Origin: Herminiimonas sp. | Lineage (GTDB): Bacteria > Pseudomonadota > Gammaproteobacteria > Burkholderiales > Burkholderiaceae | Length of the DNA: 11,794 bases | Direction: 5' to 3' | NCBI GenBank assembly: GCA_014377155.1 | Contig: JACMQD010000216.1 | Location: 1-11,794, forward strand | Part shown: positions 1 to 5,891 of the stretch, piece after piece | Numbering within the stretch: the stretch's first letter is position 1 | How the letters are laid out: each line of letters starts with the position of its first letter | Made by a program: the position numbers and the translations under genes | Notes under the pieces: model-generated | Told to the model about the DNA's origin: nothing | The model's database searches: none | What the model saw: only the letters and a program-made list of their open reading frames with translations

Positions 1-163
1 CGTCACCGACATGGGTACCCAGATTCAGGCCACCCCCGCCGCCGCCCTCGCCGTAGGGGGCCTTGCTGACGCCGCCGCGACGGGTGGTACTCAGCGCACC
101 GATGGCAGCCGGTGCATCTGGCCAGTCAGGAATGATGCACTCGAATGTGGATTCGCCGGTCAC
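1..163 (-). CDS. pgeF: Peptidoglycan editing factor PgeF (YfiH, laccase-domain family), N-terminal part only
   Basis: The gene is cut by the left edge, leaving 54 codons. Translating the minus strand from the GTG at 163-161 gives a start with [20 protein letters not shown], then VSKAPYGEG, a run of six glycines and LNLGTHVGD. This matches the N-terminus of the YfiH/PgeF family (WP..., TTR.GGVS..PY, LNLG.HVGD). Family members are cytoplasmic enzymes linked to removal of wrongly incorporated residues from peptidoglycan precursors, and some have purine nucleoside phosphorylase or adenosine deaminase activity. The zinc/copper ligands lie beyond the edge and cannot be checked. The start overlaps the rluD stop by four bases (GTGA), which indicates translational coupling. 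rluD followed by yfiH is also the order in E. coli. No ATG or other start is seen in this frame just upstream, so GTG is the chosen start. Confidence 0.88.
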   Translation of the reverse strand, partial: MTGESTFECIIPDWPDAPAAIGALSTTRRGGVSKAPYGEGGGGGGLNLGTHVGD

Positions 164-1197
164 GCCATTACCGCAGCCTTGATGCCGGAGCGTTCGATCA
201 GCGACGCCAGATCCGGCGGCACTGCTGCCTGCCACTCGAGCGCCTTTCCGGTAACCGGATGAATCAGACCGAGCCGATAGGCGTGCAATGCCTGGCGCGG
301 GAATACGGTCGTTAGGTGCTGCTTACCGTACAAGGCGTCGCCCACGAGCGCAAAGCCGATCGACTGCATGTGGACCCGGATCTGATGCGTGCGACCGGTT
401 TCGAGCTGACAGCGCACCAGGCTGACCTGGCGGCCATCCAGCACGCCCGGTGCGAGCCGCTCGAAATGCGTCAACGCCGGCTTGGCCGTCATGTTTTCCG
501 ATACCGCCATCTTGACGCGGTCGCGTGAATGCCGGCCGATGGCCGCATCGATCTTGCCGCTAGAGACCGGCGTGCCCCATACCAGCGCCAGATATTCGCG
601 CTTGACGGTGCGCGCCTGCAACTGGCGCACCAGATCGGTTTGCGCAATCAGGCTTTTGCCGACTACCATCAGACCACTGGTGTCCTTGTCCAGCCGGTGC
701 ACGATGCCGGCGCGCGGCACGCCGGCAATCGCCGGCAAGTAATGCAACAGGCCGTTCAGCAGCGTGCCGGACCAGTTGCCGGCGCCCGGATGCACTACCA
801 GCCCGGCCGGCTTGTTGATCACCAGGATCGAGGCATCTTCATAGACGATATCGAGATCCATCGGCTCGGGAATGAAGGCAAGCTCATCAGGCGCAGCCTG
901 CGGCAGGATGACGACCTGTTCGTCGCCGAACGATGTCACTTTGCCGACCGCGGTCTTGCCGTCGATGGTAACGAACCCGGCTTCGATCCATTGCTGTATC
1001 CTGCTGCGAGAGTACTGCGGAACGAGTTTGGACAGTACCTTGTCCAAACGCACACCGCACGCATCCGGCGTCAGGCTCAAGGTAATGGGAGATAATTCCG
1101 GCAGAGCCTCATCGCTGTCGTCGATATCGTTGATATCGCTGTCAGGCAAGGCATTAGCCTCGTACGGTAGTTCGGTTGACATCACTGCAAGTCCCAT
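160..1197 (-). CDS. rluD: 23S rRNA pseudouridine synthase RluD (1911/1915/1917)
   Basis: This is a cytoplasmic enzyme that converts uridines of 23S rRNA helix 69 to pseudouridine. The 345 residues begin with an acidic low-complexity leader (about 1-35). An S4 RNA-binding domain follows (about 46-100, with [20 protein letters not shown]), then the RluA-type catalytic domain. Family motifs are visible: [13 protein letters not shown] (128-140) and [13 protein letters not shown] (167-179), with the catalytic aspartate at 170. [10 protein letters not shown] is further on, near the C-terminus. The length is slightly above the usual 320-330 because of the acidic leader. The start is uncertain. ATG at 1197 gives [10 protein letters not shown], but a second in-frame ATG at 1182 (MSTELP) is also possible, and neither has a strong Shine-Dalgarno. 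It diverges from bamD and overlaps pgeF at its stop. The RluD/YfiH/BamD arrangement is also that of E. coli, which supports RluD over RluC. Confidence 0.93.
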   Translation of the reverse strand: MGLAVMSTELPYEANALPDSDINDIDDSDEALPELSPITLSLTPDACGVRLDKVLSKLVPQYSRSRIQQWIEAGFVTIDGKTAVGKVTSFGDEQVVILPQAAPDELAFIPEPMDLDIVYEDASILVINKPAGLVVHPGAGNWSGTLLNGLLHYLPAIAGVPRAGIVHRLDKDTSGLMVVGKSLIAQTDLVRQLQARTVKREYLALVWGTPVSSGKIDAAIGRHSRDRVKMAVSENMTAKPALTHFERLAPGVLDGRQVSLVRCQLETGRTHQIRVHMQSIGFALVGDALYGKQHLTTVFPRQALHAYRLGLIHPVTGKALEWQAAVPPDLASLIERSGIKAAVMA

Positions 1198-1207
1198 CGG
1201 CTATAAT
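1176..1207 (+). promoter_or_regulatory. Putative sigma-70 promoter for bamD
   Basis: A perfect TTGACA (1176-1181) is followed by a perfect TATAAT (1202-1207). The spacer is 20 bp, longer than the usual 16-18, so either the promoter is weak or another -35 is used. The predicted transcription start near 1213-1215 leaves a leader of about 28 nt before the bamD ATG at 1242. The -35 box lies inside the 5' end of the divergent rluD. Confidence 0.55.
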
Positions 1208-1241
1208 CATTCATTGTTCAGATGCATTCCCGCTAACCGTC

Positions 1242-2042
1242 ATGCAAAAAAAATTGTTAAAACACTCCACTCTCGCCCTCGCCATCCTCCTGTCCGCATG
1301 CGGCCTGTTACCTGAGAAAATCGACGAGACCCAAGCATGGTCCGCGTCCAAATTATACTCGGAGGCACGCGACGAAATGAACGCAGGTGGCTACGACAAG
1401 GCGATTCAGTACTTTGAAAAGCTTGAATCGCGTTATCCATTCGGCACTTACGCGCAGCAGGCGCAGATGGAAATTGCATACGGACACTATCGGCAAGGCG
1501 ATCAGGCCGAAGCCCTGGCAGCCGCCGAACGCTTCATCAAGCTCCACCCTGATCATCCCAACCTCGACTACATGTTCTATCTGCGTGGCCTGATCAACTT
1601 CAACGATCGTGTCAGCCCTTTCAACTTCCTGGCACCGCAAGATCCAACGGAACGTGACCCCAAGGCGACGCGGGAGGCATTCGATGCGTTCAAGCAGCTG
1701 GTCGACCGGTTTCCGAATAGCATTTATGCAAAAGATTCGTACGACCGGCTTAAATATCTGGTCAATGCAATGGCCCAGTACGATGTCCACGTCGCCAATT
1801 ATTATTATCGGCGCGGTGCTTACCTTGCCGCAGCCAACCGCGCACAATCGGCGGTAACAGAATACCGCGACGCCCCGGCTATCGAAGAAGCACTATTTTT
1901 GATGGTCCGTTCGTACGACGCGCTAGGCATGCCGGATTTGCGCGACGACGCCGAACGCATCATGCGCAAGAACTTCCCGAACAGTCCTTATTTCAGTGGT
2001 GGTCGCGGCTCTGGCCGACCTTGGTGGAAATTCTGGGCCTAA
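1242..2042 (+). CDS. bamD: Outer-membrane assembly lipoprotein BamD (ComL)
   Basis: BamD is the essential lipoprotein partner of BamA in the beta-barrel assembly machine, on the periplasmic face of the outer membrane. From the ATG at 1242 the protein has 266 residues. A lipoprotein signal peptide starts MQKKLLKHST and ends in the lipobox LSAC, with acylated Cys20. TPR helices follow through the body: SASKLYSEARDEMNAGGYDKA, the family hallmark YFEKLESRYPFGTYAQQAQ, then YGHYRQGDQAEALAAAERF and HPNLDYMFYLRGL. Later come FPNSIYAKDSYDRLKYLVN and NYYYRRGAYLAAANRAQ. The frame is open further upstream to a TTG at 1176, but only the ATG at 1242 gives the signal peptide. No clear Shine-Dalgarno precedes it (the bases are CCCGCTAACCGTC). 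It appears monocistronic, with a promoter at 1176-1207 and a terminator just after the stop. Confidence 0.96.
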   Translation: MQKKLLKHSTLALAILLSACGLLPEKIDETQAWSASKLYSEARDEMNAGGYDKAIQYFEKLESRYPFGTYAQQAQMEIAYGHYRQGDQAEALAAAERFIKLHPDHPNLDYMFYLRGLINFNDRVSPFNFLAPQDPTERDPKATREAFDAFKQLVDRFPNSIYAKDSYDRLKYLVNAMAQYDVHVANYYYRRGAYLAAANRAQSAVTEYRDAPAIEEALFLMVRSYDALGMPDLRDDAERIMRKNFPNSPYFSGGRGSGRPWWKFWA

Positions 2043-2057
2043 GTGCAAGAATGGTTC

Positions 2058-2085
2058 AAAAGCCCCGTTTCGACGGGGCTTTTTT
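2058..2085 (+). terminator. Rho-independent terminator of bamD
   Basis: AGCCCCGT (2061-2068), loop TTCG, then ACGGGGCT (2073-2080) make a perfect 8-bp GC-rich stem with a stable tetraloop, followed by six T's. The A's at 2058-2061 would give a short U-tract on the other strand, so it may also stop the convergent yaaA transcript weakly. It starts about 15 bases after the bamD stop. Confidence 0.93.
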
Positions 2086-2101
2086 CATGCGCGCGGCAAG
2101 G

Positions 2102-2878
2102 TCAGGTTTCCAGCCTGCGCTTGAAAAACCATTTGTCTTGTGTTGAATTTTCGGCATCGAACGCATAGCCTTCATAATCGAACGCTTTCAGTTTTTGCGG
2201 CTGCGTGATCCGTTTTACCGCTGCATACCGCGCCATTAATCCACGCGCTCGTTTGGCATAAAACGAGATAACTTTGTAACGGCCGTTTTTCCAGTCCTCG
2301 AAAACCGGCGTAATCACTGGCGCATCGAGTAGCGATGGCTTGACCACCTTGAAATACTCTTCGGACGCGAGATTGATCAGCGCCTTGGATTTATTGACCG
2401 CAATCGATGCATTCAGCGTCCGCGTCACCCTGTCGCCCCAGAATGCATACAAATTTTTGCCCCGCGCATTGGCAAGACCCGTACCCATTTCGAGGCGATA
2501 GGCCTGCATCAGGTCGAGCGGTCGCAACACGCCGTACAGACCCGACAGGATGCGCAGATGTGCTTGGGTATAATCGAGCTGCTTGGCCGTGAGCGACGAC
2601 GCATCCAGCCCTTCATAGACATCACCGTTGAACGTCAATACTGCCTGTCGGGCATTTTTCACCGTGAATTTAGGCGACCAGTCGGCGAAGCGACCGGCGT
2701 TCAGTTGGGCCAAAGGATCGGAAATGCGCATCATGCCGCCGATCTGCGCTGGCGACAAGCGGCGCAGCGTGTCGATCAGTTCAGCCGAGTCGCCGATAAA
2801 GTCGGGTTGGGTATGGATCGCAGTGGCCGGCGGCGTGTCGAAATCGAGCGTCTTGGCAGGCGACAGAACAAACAGCAT
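2102..2878 (-). CDS. yaaA: Peroxide stress resistance protein YaaA (DUF328/UPF0246)
   Basis: YaaA is a cytoplasmic DNA-binding protein that in E. coli lowers free iron and oxidative damage under hydrogen peroxide stress and belongs to the OxyR regulon. The 258 residues match the family in length and along their whole span. They begin [11 protein letters not shown] (residues 3-13), then show the conserved [21 protein letters not shown] (71-91), [20 protein letters not shown] (111-130) and FWGDRVTR. The C-terminus has [17 protein letters not shown] and ends FKRRLET. The frame also allows a GTG one codon earlier (2881). The GGAG at 2884-2887 sits six bases from the ATG at 2878 and only three from the GTG, so the ATG is preferred. 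Its gene start faces the PIN gene across 28 bp, and its end converges on bamD. I saw no OxyR site I would defend. Confidence 0.95.
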   Translation of the reverse strand: MLFVLSPAKTLDFDTPPATAIHTQPDFIGDSAELIDTLRRLSPAQIGGMMRISDPLAQLNAGRFADWSPKFTVKNARQAVLTFNGDVYEGLDASSLTAKQLDYTQAHLRILSGLYGVLRPLDLMQAYRLEMGTGLANARGKNLYAFWGDRVTRTLNASIAVNKSKALINLASEEYFKVVKPSLLDAPVITPVFEDWKNGRYKVISFYAKRARGLMARYAAVKRITQPQKLKAFDYEGYAFDAENSTQDKWFFKRRLET

Positions 2879-2906
2879 CACTTTCTCCAGAAAAAATATT
2901 CCTCAC

Positions 2907-3356
2907 ATGATACCGAAGCGCATCGTCATCGACACCAACGTTTGCCTCGATCTGTTTGTCTTTCGCGATCCGCGATGGACACCGCTGCTCACCGCACTGC
3001 AGGACGGCTCCGTGGAAGCCGTGACGCGCGCCGATTGCCGCATGGAGTGGCAGATCGTGCTGGGCTATGCGCACCTGCCGCTGGACCTGCAATCGAGGGC
3101 GCGCAGCACGATCGAATTCGACGCATTGATCACCTGCCTTGCCACGGTGGGGCCTTCCGATAACGCGTTGCGACTGCCGATTTGCAAGGATCGCGACGAT
3201 CAGAAATTCCTTGAACTGGCACGCGACTCGGACGCTTCGATCCTGATCACCAAGGACAAAGCCTTGCTGAAGCTTGCGCGCAAGACCGCACGCGATGGGA
3301 TGTTTCGCATCATGCTGCCGGAAACATGGGTGCGACTTGGCCAGAGCGAAGAGTGA
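2907..3356 (+). CDS. PIN-domain ribonuclease-like protein (COG1569 type), with no adjacent antitoxin
   Basis: The 149-residue protein fits a single PIN domain of the 'toxin component, PIN family' group. Predicted metal-binding acidic residues are in the expected order: Asp9 in RIVIDTNVCLDL, Glu47 in CRMEWQIVL, Asp98 in CKDRDDQKFLEL, and Asp117 in SILITKDKALL. All four active-site positions are kept, so it should be an active Mg/Mn-dependent RNase or a close relative. The ATG at 2907 is chosen because the PIN fold begins at residue 5. The open frame reaches back to 2628, but only through DNA antisense to yaaA. No Shine-Dalgarno is visible, so it may be leaderless or poorly translated. Unlike VapBC or similar modules there is no small antitoxin gene beside it: yaaA is divergent upstream and an aminotransferase follows 91 bp downstream. 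A housekeeping or orphan role is therefore as likely as a toxin. Confidence 0.87.
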   Translation: MIPKRIVIDTNVCLDLFVFRDPRWTPLLTALQDGSVEAVTRADCRMEWQIVLGYAHLPLDLQSRARSTIEFDALITCLATVGPSDNALRLPICKDRDDQKFLELARDSDASILITKDKALLKLARKTARDGMFRIMLPETWVRLGQSEE

Positions 3357-3412
3357 TGGTCGACCGACTAGCATTTTGGCGCCCGCCTGACCTGATCGCA
3401 GCGGACAAACGC

Positions 3413-3418
3413 TACAAT
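3413..3418 (+). promoter_or_regulatory. Putative -10 box for the aminotransferase gene
   Basis: TACAAT lies in the 91-bp gap between the PIN gene and the aminotransferase, 29 bases before the ATG at 3448. It matches TATAAT at five of six positions. No good -35 box is found at normal spacing: CTGACC gives 20 bp and CTGATC gives 15 bp. This is a tentative promoter. Confidence 0.35.
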
Positions 3419-3447
3419 GACCTCCAACCAACTTCCTTCGACATGCC

Positions 3448-4629
3448 ATGAACCCGTCTCCGTTTCCTGCCACGCCTGCGGTCAGTATCGAATCCAAGCT
3501 GCCCACCATCGGCCTGACCATTTTCACCGTCATGTCCAACCTCGCTGCGGAAAAAAAAGCGGTAAATCTGGGGCAGGGCTTTCCTGATTTCGATTGTGAT
3601 CCGGCTCTGGTGGATGCGGTTACGGCCGCCATGAAAAGCGGCTTCAATCAATATCCTCCGATGACCGGCGTACCTGGACTTCGTGCAGCCATCGCATCCA
3701 AGGTCGAAACACTATACGGCCGTGCCTACGACGCCGAAAGCGAGATCACGGTCACAGCCGGCGCTACCCAGGCGCTGCTGACCGCAATCATGTGCAGCGT
3801 GCATGCGGGCGATGAAGTGATCGTCATCGAACCGGCCTTTGACAGCTATGTGCCGGCAATTGAACTGGCTGGCGGCAAGCCGGTGTTTGTTCAGATGACC
3901 GTCGGACCAGACGGTTATGCCGTGCCATGGCGCGAGGTAGCGGCGGCGGTCAGCCCACGCACGCGGCTGATCATCATCAATTCGCCGCATAACCCCACCG
4001 GTAGCATTTTACGCGCGGCAGATATCGCGGCGCTGGCCGACATCGTGCGTGGTACCGATTTGCTGATTATTTCAGATGAAGTCTACGAACACATGGTGTA
4101 CGACGGCGCCCGGCATGAGTCGATCTGCCGTCATCCTGATCTGGCTTCACGGGCATTCGTCATTTCCAGCTTCGGCAAAACCTTTCATGTGACAGGCTGG
4201 AAAGTGGGTTACGTCGCTGCGCCGGCGGCGCTGACTGCCGAATTCAGAAAAGTGCATCAATTTAATGTATTCACGGTCAATACGCCAGCCCAGCATGGCA
4301 TCGCCGGATACATGGCCGACCCGGTACCGTATCTGGGCTTGTCGGCGTTCTATCAGCGCAAGCGAGACCTGTTTCGAAGCGGCCTGGCCAAGACGCGCTT
4401 TCGCCTGCTGCCGTCCGATGGTACGTATTTTCAGTGCGTTGACTATTCCGGCGTATCGTCGTTGCCAGAAAACGAGTTTGCGACTTGGCTGACGAGCGAG
4501 ATCGGCGTGGCGGCCATTCCGGTATCTGCTTTTTATAATCAACCCAGGCAGTCCGGTGTGGTCCGATTCTGTTTCGCAAAAAAAGAGCACACGCTGCAGA
4601 CTGCGCTGGATCGCTTGGCAAGTCTGTAA
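3448..4629 (+). CDS. ybdL: PLP-dependent methionine aminotransferase, YbdL type
   Basis: This is a fold-type I class I/II aminotransferase of 393 residues, the family's normal size. It resembles E. coli YbdL along its length, from LTIFTVMSNLAAEKKAVNLG and QGFPDFD through the conserved NQYPPMTGVPGLR and SEITVTAGATQAL. Cofactor residues are all present: the NSPHNPTG motif (178-185), Asp210 and Tyr213 in ISDEVYEHM, the Schiff-base lysine 244 in SSFGKTFHVTGWKVGY, and the substrate-carboxylate arginine 373 in VVRFCFAKKE. YbdL uses methionine, histidine and phenylalanine as amino donors. A role in methionine salvage (2-oxo-4-methylthiobutanoate transamination) is plausible but inferred. The ATG at 3448 gives the expected N-terminus. 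An ATG five bases earlier runs into a stop at once. No partner gene is nearby, and I saw no obvious terminator after the stop. Confidence 0.93.
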   Translation: MNPSPFPATPAVSIESKLPTIGLTIFTVMSNLAAEKKAVNLGQGFPDFDCDPALVDAVTAAMKSGFNQYPPMTGVPGLRAAIASKVETLYGRAYDAESEITVTAGATQALLTAIMCSVHAGDEVIVIEPAFDSYVPAIELAGGKPVFVQMTVGPDGYAVPWREVAAAVSPRTRLIIINSPHNPTGSILRAADIAALADIVRGTDLLIISDEVYEHMVYDGARHESICRHPDLASRAFVISSFGKTFHVTGWKVGYVAAPAALTAEFRKVHQFNVFTVNTPAQHGIAGYMADPVPYLGLSAFYQRKRDLFRSGLAKTRFRLLPSDGTYFQCVDYSGVSSLPENEFATWLTSEIGVAAIPVSAFYNQPRQSGVVRFCFAKKEHTLQTALDRLASL

Positions 4630-4750
4630 CGTTACGGACAAGACGGGTCTGAGGTGAATTATCTGCAGAGGCAGGAACCGATTACCGTTTATTAAAACGT
4701 TCTGATTTCCCTGTGTTCTTGAGCACATGAGTCAGAAGAAGTATCCGTGA

Positions 4751-5020
4751 ATGGGATCGGCGTCCTGCACGCTTCGACATCGGGCATCTGCGGATCGGCC
4801 CGCTGGCGAAAGACCCAGTTGGCCGAAACACTGGCATTTACTTTGTCAGAAAAAACATCTCGGGCACGCAGGGAACGAAGTCCATCTGGTCAATGCGCAT
4901 TTGGATGCAGGTGCAGACAAAAACGCCACGATGCAATCCGGTCAAACAGCACGACAACTGGCGAAGCAGTCCAGGCAATCGAAGGGAATAGTCGATCCGC
5001 TAAAAACAAATTCCGATTAA
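4751..5020 (+). pseudogene. Remnant of an ankyrin-repeat protein gene (last repeat and C-terminal tail)
   Basis: The frame ending at the TAA 5018-5020 reads EVHLVNAHLDAGADKNATMQ, then SGQTARQLAKQS and GIVDPLKTN (about 4877-5014). This matches the second helix of an ankyrin repeat with its LLDAGAD-N loop, followed by a GQTA-QLAK repeat start and an 'IVDLLK'-like helix. The 40 residues before it in the same frame do not look like protein. One base out of frame, just before the A6 run at 4850-4855, the reading is ETLAFTLSEK, which could be the lost first helix of the same repeat. A one-base slip in that run would rejoin the two frames. No signal peptide, start signal or upstream repeats remain, so I read it as the decayed 3' end of a once longer gene. 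It could instead be a short orphan ORF that matches by chance. Confidence 0.5.
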
Positions 5021-5041
5021 ATCCCTGATCGCGGATTTTTT
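5019..5041 (+). terminator. Terminator-like hairpin after the ankyrin remnant
   Basis: AAATCC (5019-5024), an 8-base loop and GGATTT (5033-5038) form a 6-bp stem, and the T's run on to 5041. The stem starts inside the TAA stop of the remnant frame. It is weaker than the bamD terminator because it is AT-rich with a larger loop. The orientation fits plus-strand transcription. Confidence 0.5.
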
Positions 5042-5156
5042 AAGAACGTATTGAACTGTTTTGGCAATCGGTAACCGCGCATTCTCGGCGCCACCCGATG
5101 CCTTGCAACAACGGGCCGGAATAAGCCCCAGCAGTTCGGCACACAGACAGGCTGTG

Positions 5157-5804
5157 CTATTTCGATCGAGCCGCCATGACTTCCATGTTGGCTTTGCGGT
5201 CGGCATTAACCTTCTGGACCGTCGGCCGTTCACCCAAAAGCTTCATGTAGGTTTTGACAGGCAGATTCGCCAGCACGTCTTCGCCATAAATCGCCTTAGA
5301 TGCCATGGTGACCAGCGGCAAATGCGAGGCCGCCACGCAGTCGGCCATCGTGAATGTGTCGCCGGCGACAAAGGGGCTAAATTTGACGATCGTGCCGAAT
5401 GCCTTGGCATTGCGTGTCAACAGCTTTTGTACTCGTGCCTTGACCTCTTCGCTTACCTTGCCACCAAAAAATGCTTCGGCATACAAATCGCGGGCGACCA
5501 GTTCAAGATGCAATTCCATAAAAACAATTAGCTCGCGAATCTTGCCGGCTTCAAACGCGTCAGCGGGCAACAGCGGATGTTGCGGGTACTGGCTTTCGAC
5601 ATATTCGAGCATCGCTTGCGATTCACACATGGACTTGCCGTCCACCTCGAGAAATGGGACTTTTCCGAGCGGCGAGCGCGCGAGCATTTCGGCTGAGTTA
5701 CCGGTCCAGACCAATTCCTCTTCGAATTCGACGCCTTTTTCAAGCAGCGCCAGTTTTACCTTGTTATAGTAATTGCTTACTGCAAATCCGCATAATTTCA
5801 ACAT
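5157..5804 (-). CDS. Glutathione S-transferase family protein
   Basis: This is a soluble cytoplasmic GST-like protein of 215 residues, the usual family length. The thioredoxin-like N-terminal domain (about 1-80) starts MLKLCGFAVSNYYNKVKLAL, with Ser10 where many bacterial GSTs carry the catalytic Ser/Cys/Tyr. It contains the cis-proline at Pro50 in GKVPFLEVDG and the glutathione-binding CESQAMLEYVE (Glu61-Ser62). The all-helical C-terminal domain follows (about 88-205), with the conserved FVAGDTFTMADCVAASHLPL capping motif. The substrate cannot be told from sequence. An ATG four codons earlier (5816) is in frame but has no ribosome site, whereas GGAG at 5811-5814 lies six bases from the ATG at 5804, which is therefore chosen. 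It follows mshN on the same strand after 87 bp, but a promoter-like sequence in the gap suggests it is transcribed on its own. Confidence 0.9.
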   Translation of the reverse strand: MLKLCGFAVSNYYNKVKLALLEKGVEFEEELVWTGNSAEMLARSPLGKVPFLEVDGKSMCESQAMLEYVESQYPQHPLLPADAFEAGKIRELIVFMELHLELVARDLYAEAFFGGKVSEEVKARVQKLLTRNAKAFGTIVKFSPFVAGDTFTMADCVAASHLPLVTMASKAIYGEDVLANLPVKTYMKLLGERPTVQKVNADRKANMEVMAARSK

Positions 5805-5827
5805 GTTCGTCTCCATTGATTTTTTAA

Positions 5828-5856
5828 TTTCTACATCGGTCAGCCATCTGGTTCAA
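5828..5856 (-). promoter_or_regulatory. Putative sigma-70 promoter for gst
   Basis: On the minus strand TTGAAC (5856-5851) is followed after exactly 17 bp by TAGAAA (5833-5828). Each box matches consensus at four of six positions. Transcription would begin near 5821, about 17 bases before the start codon, enough to include the GGAG at 5811-5814. The -35 box is the loop of the inverted repeat at 5841-5868. Confidence 0.4.
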
Positions 5857-5868
5857 CGCAGATGCCTG
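5841..5868. repeat. Inverted repeat in the mshN-gst gap
   Basis: CAGCCATCTG (5841-5850) and CAGATGCCTG (5859-5868) are inverted copies with one mismatch in ten, separated by the eight bases GTTCAACG. The repeat flanks the proposed gst -35 box, so it could be an operator. As RNA it would form a hairpin followed on the plus strand by CTATTTTTT (5869-5877), which resembles a terminator, but no plus-strand gene there needs one. Confidence 0.5.
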
Positions 5869-5891
5869 CTATTTTTTGACAAGGCAGTCTC

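Larger units (their letters stand above)
4630..5156. other. Gene-poor interval between the aminotransferase and gst
   Basis: This 527-bp stretch lies between two convergent genes and has no intact gene I can identify. The first 120 bases show nothing recognisable apart from a 6-bp hairpin at 4712-4727 with no T-run. The middle holds the ankyrin-like remnant, which ends in the hairpin at 5019-5041. The bases from 5042 to 5156, the 3' flank of gst, hold no clear terminator for it. The base composition is less uniform than in the flanking genes, as expected for decaying sequence. Confidence 0.7.

Noticed and set aside
529..1095. A 188-codon plus-strand open frame opposite rluD
   Set aside because: The RluD catalytic motifs are on the other strand. 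This frame has no protein family signature.
2879..3356. yaaA and the PIN gene as a toxin-antitoxin pair
   Set aside because: They are divergent, and YaaA is a known oxidative-stress protein, not an antitoxin-sized DNA-binding partner.
2781..3647. A 288-codon open frame on the minus strand across yaaA, the PIN gene and the start of ybdL
   Set aside because: It covers three clear genes in another frame, and its protein has no motif or start context.
4712..4727. A 6-bp hairpin (TGTGTT / AGCACA) after the aminotransferase, as its terminator
   Set aside because: It contains a G-U pair, no T-run follows it, and it is about 80 bases past the stop codon.
4747..5028. A second overlapping open frame (93 codons) as a separate small gene
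   Set aside because: It shares DNA with the ankyrin frame, has no family match, and only its stretch ETLAFTLSEK is of interest as a possible frameshifted part of the remnant.
5841..5877. The inverted repeat plus T6 taken as a terminator for mshN
   Set aside because: The T-run lies on the plus strand side. mshN is transcribed on the minus strand, where no T-run follows the hairpin.
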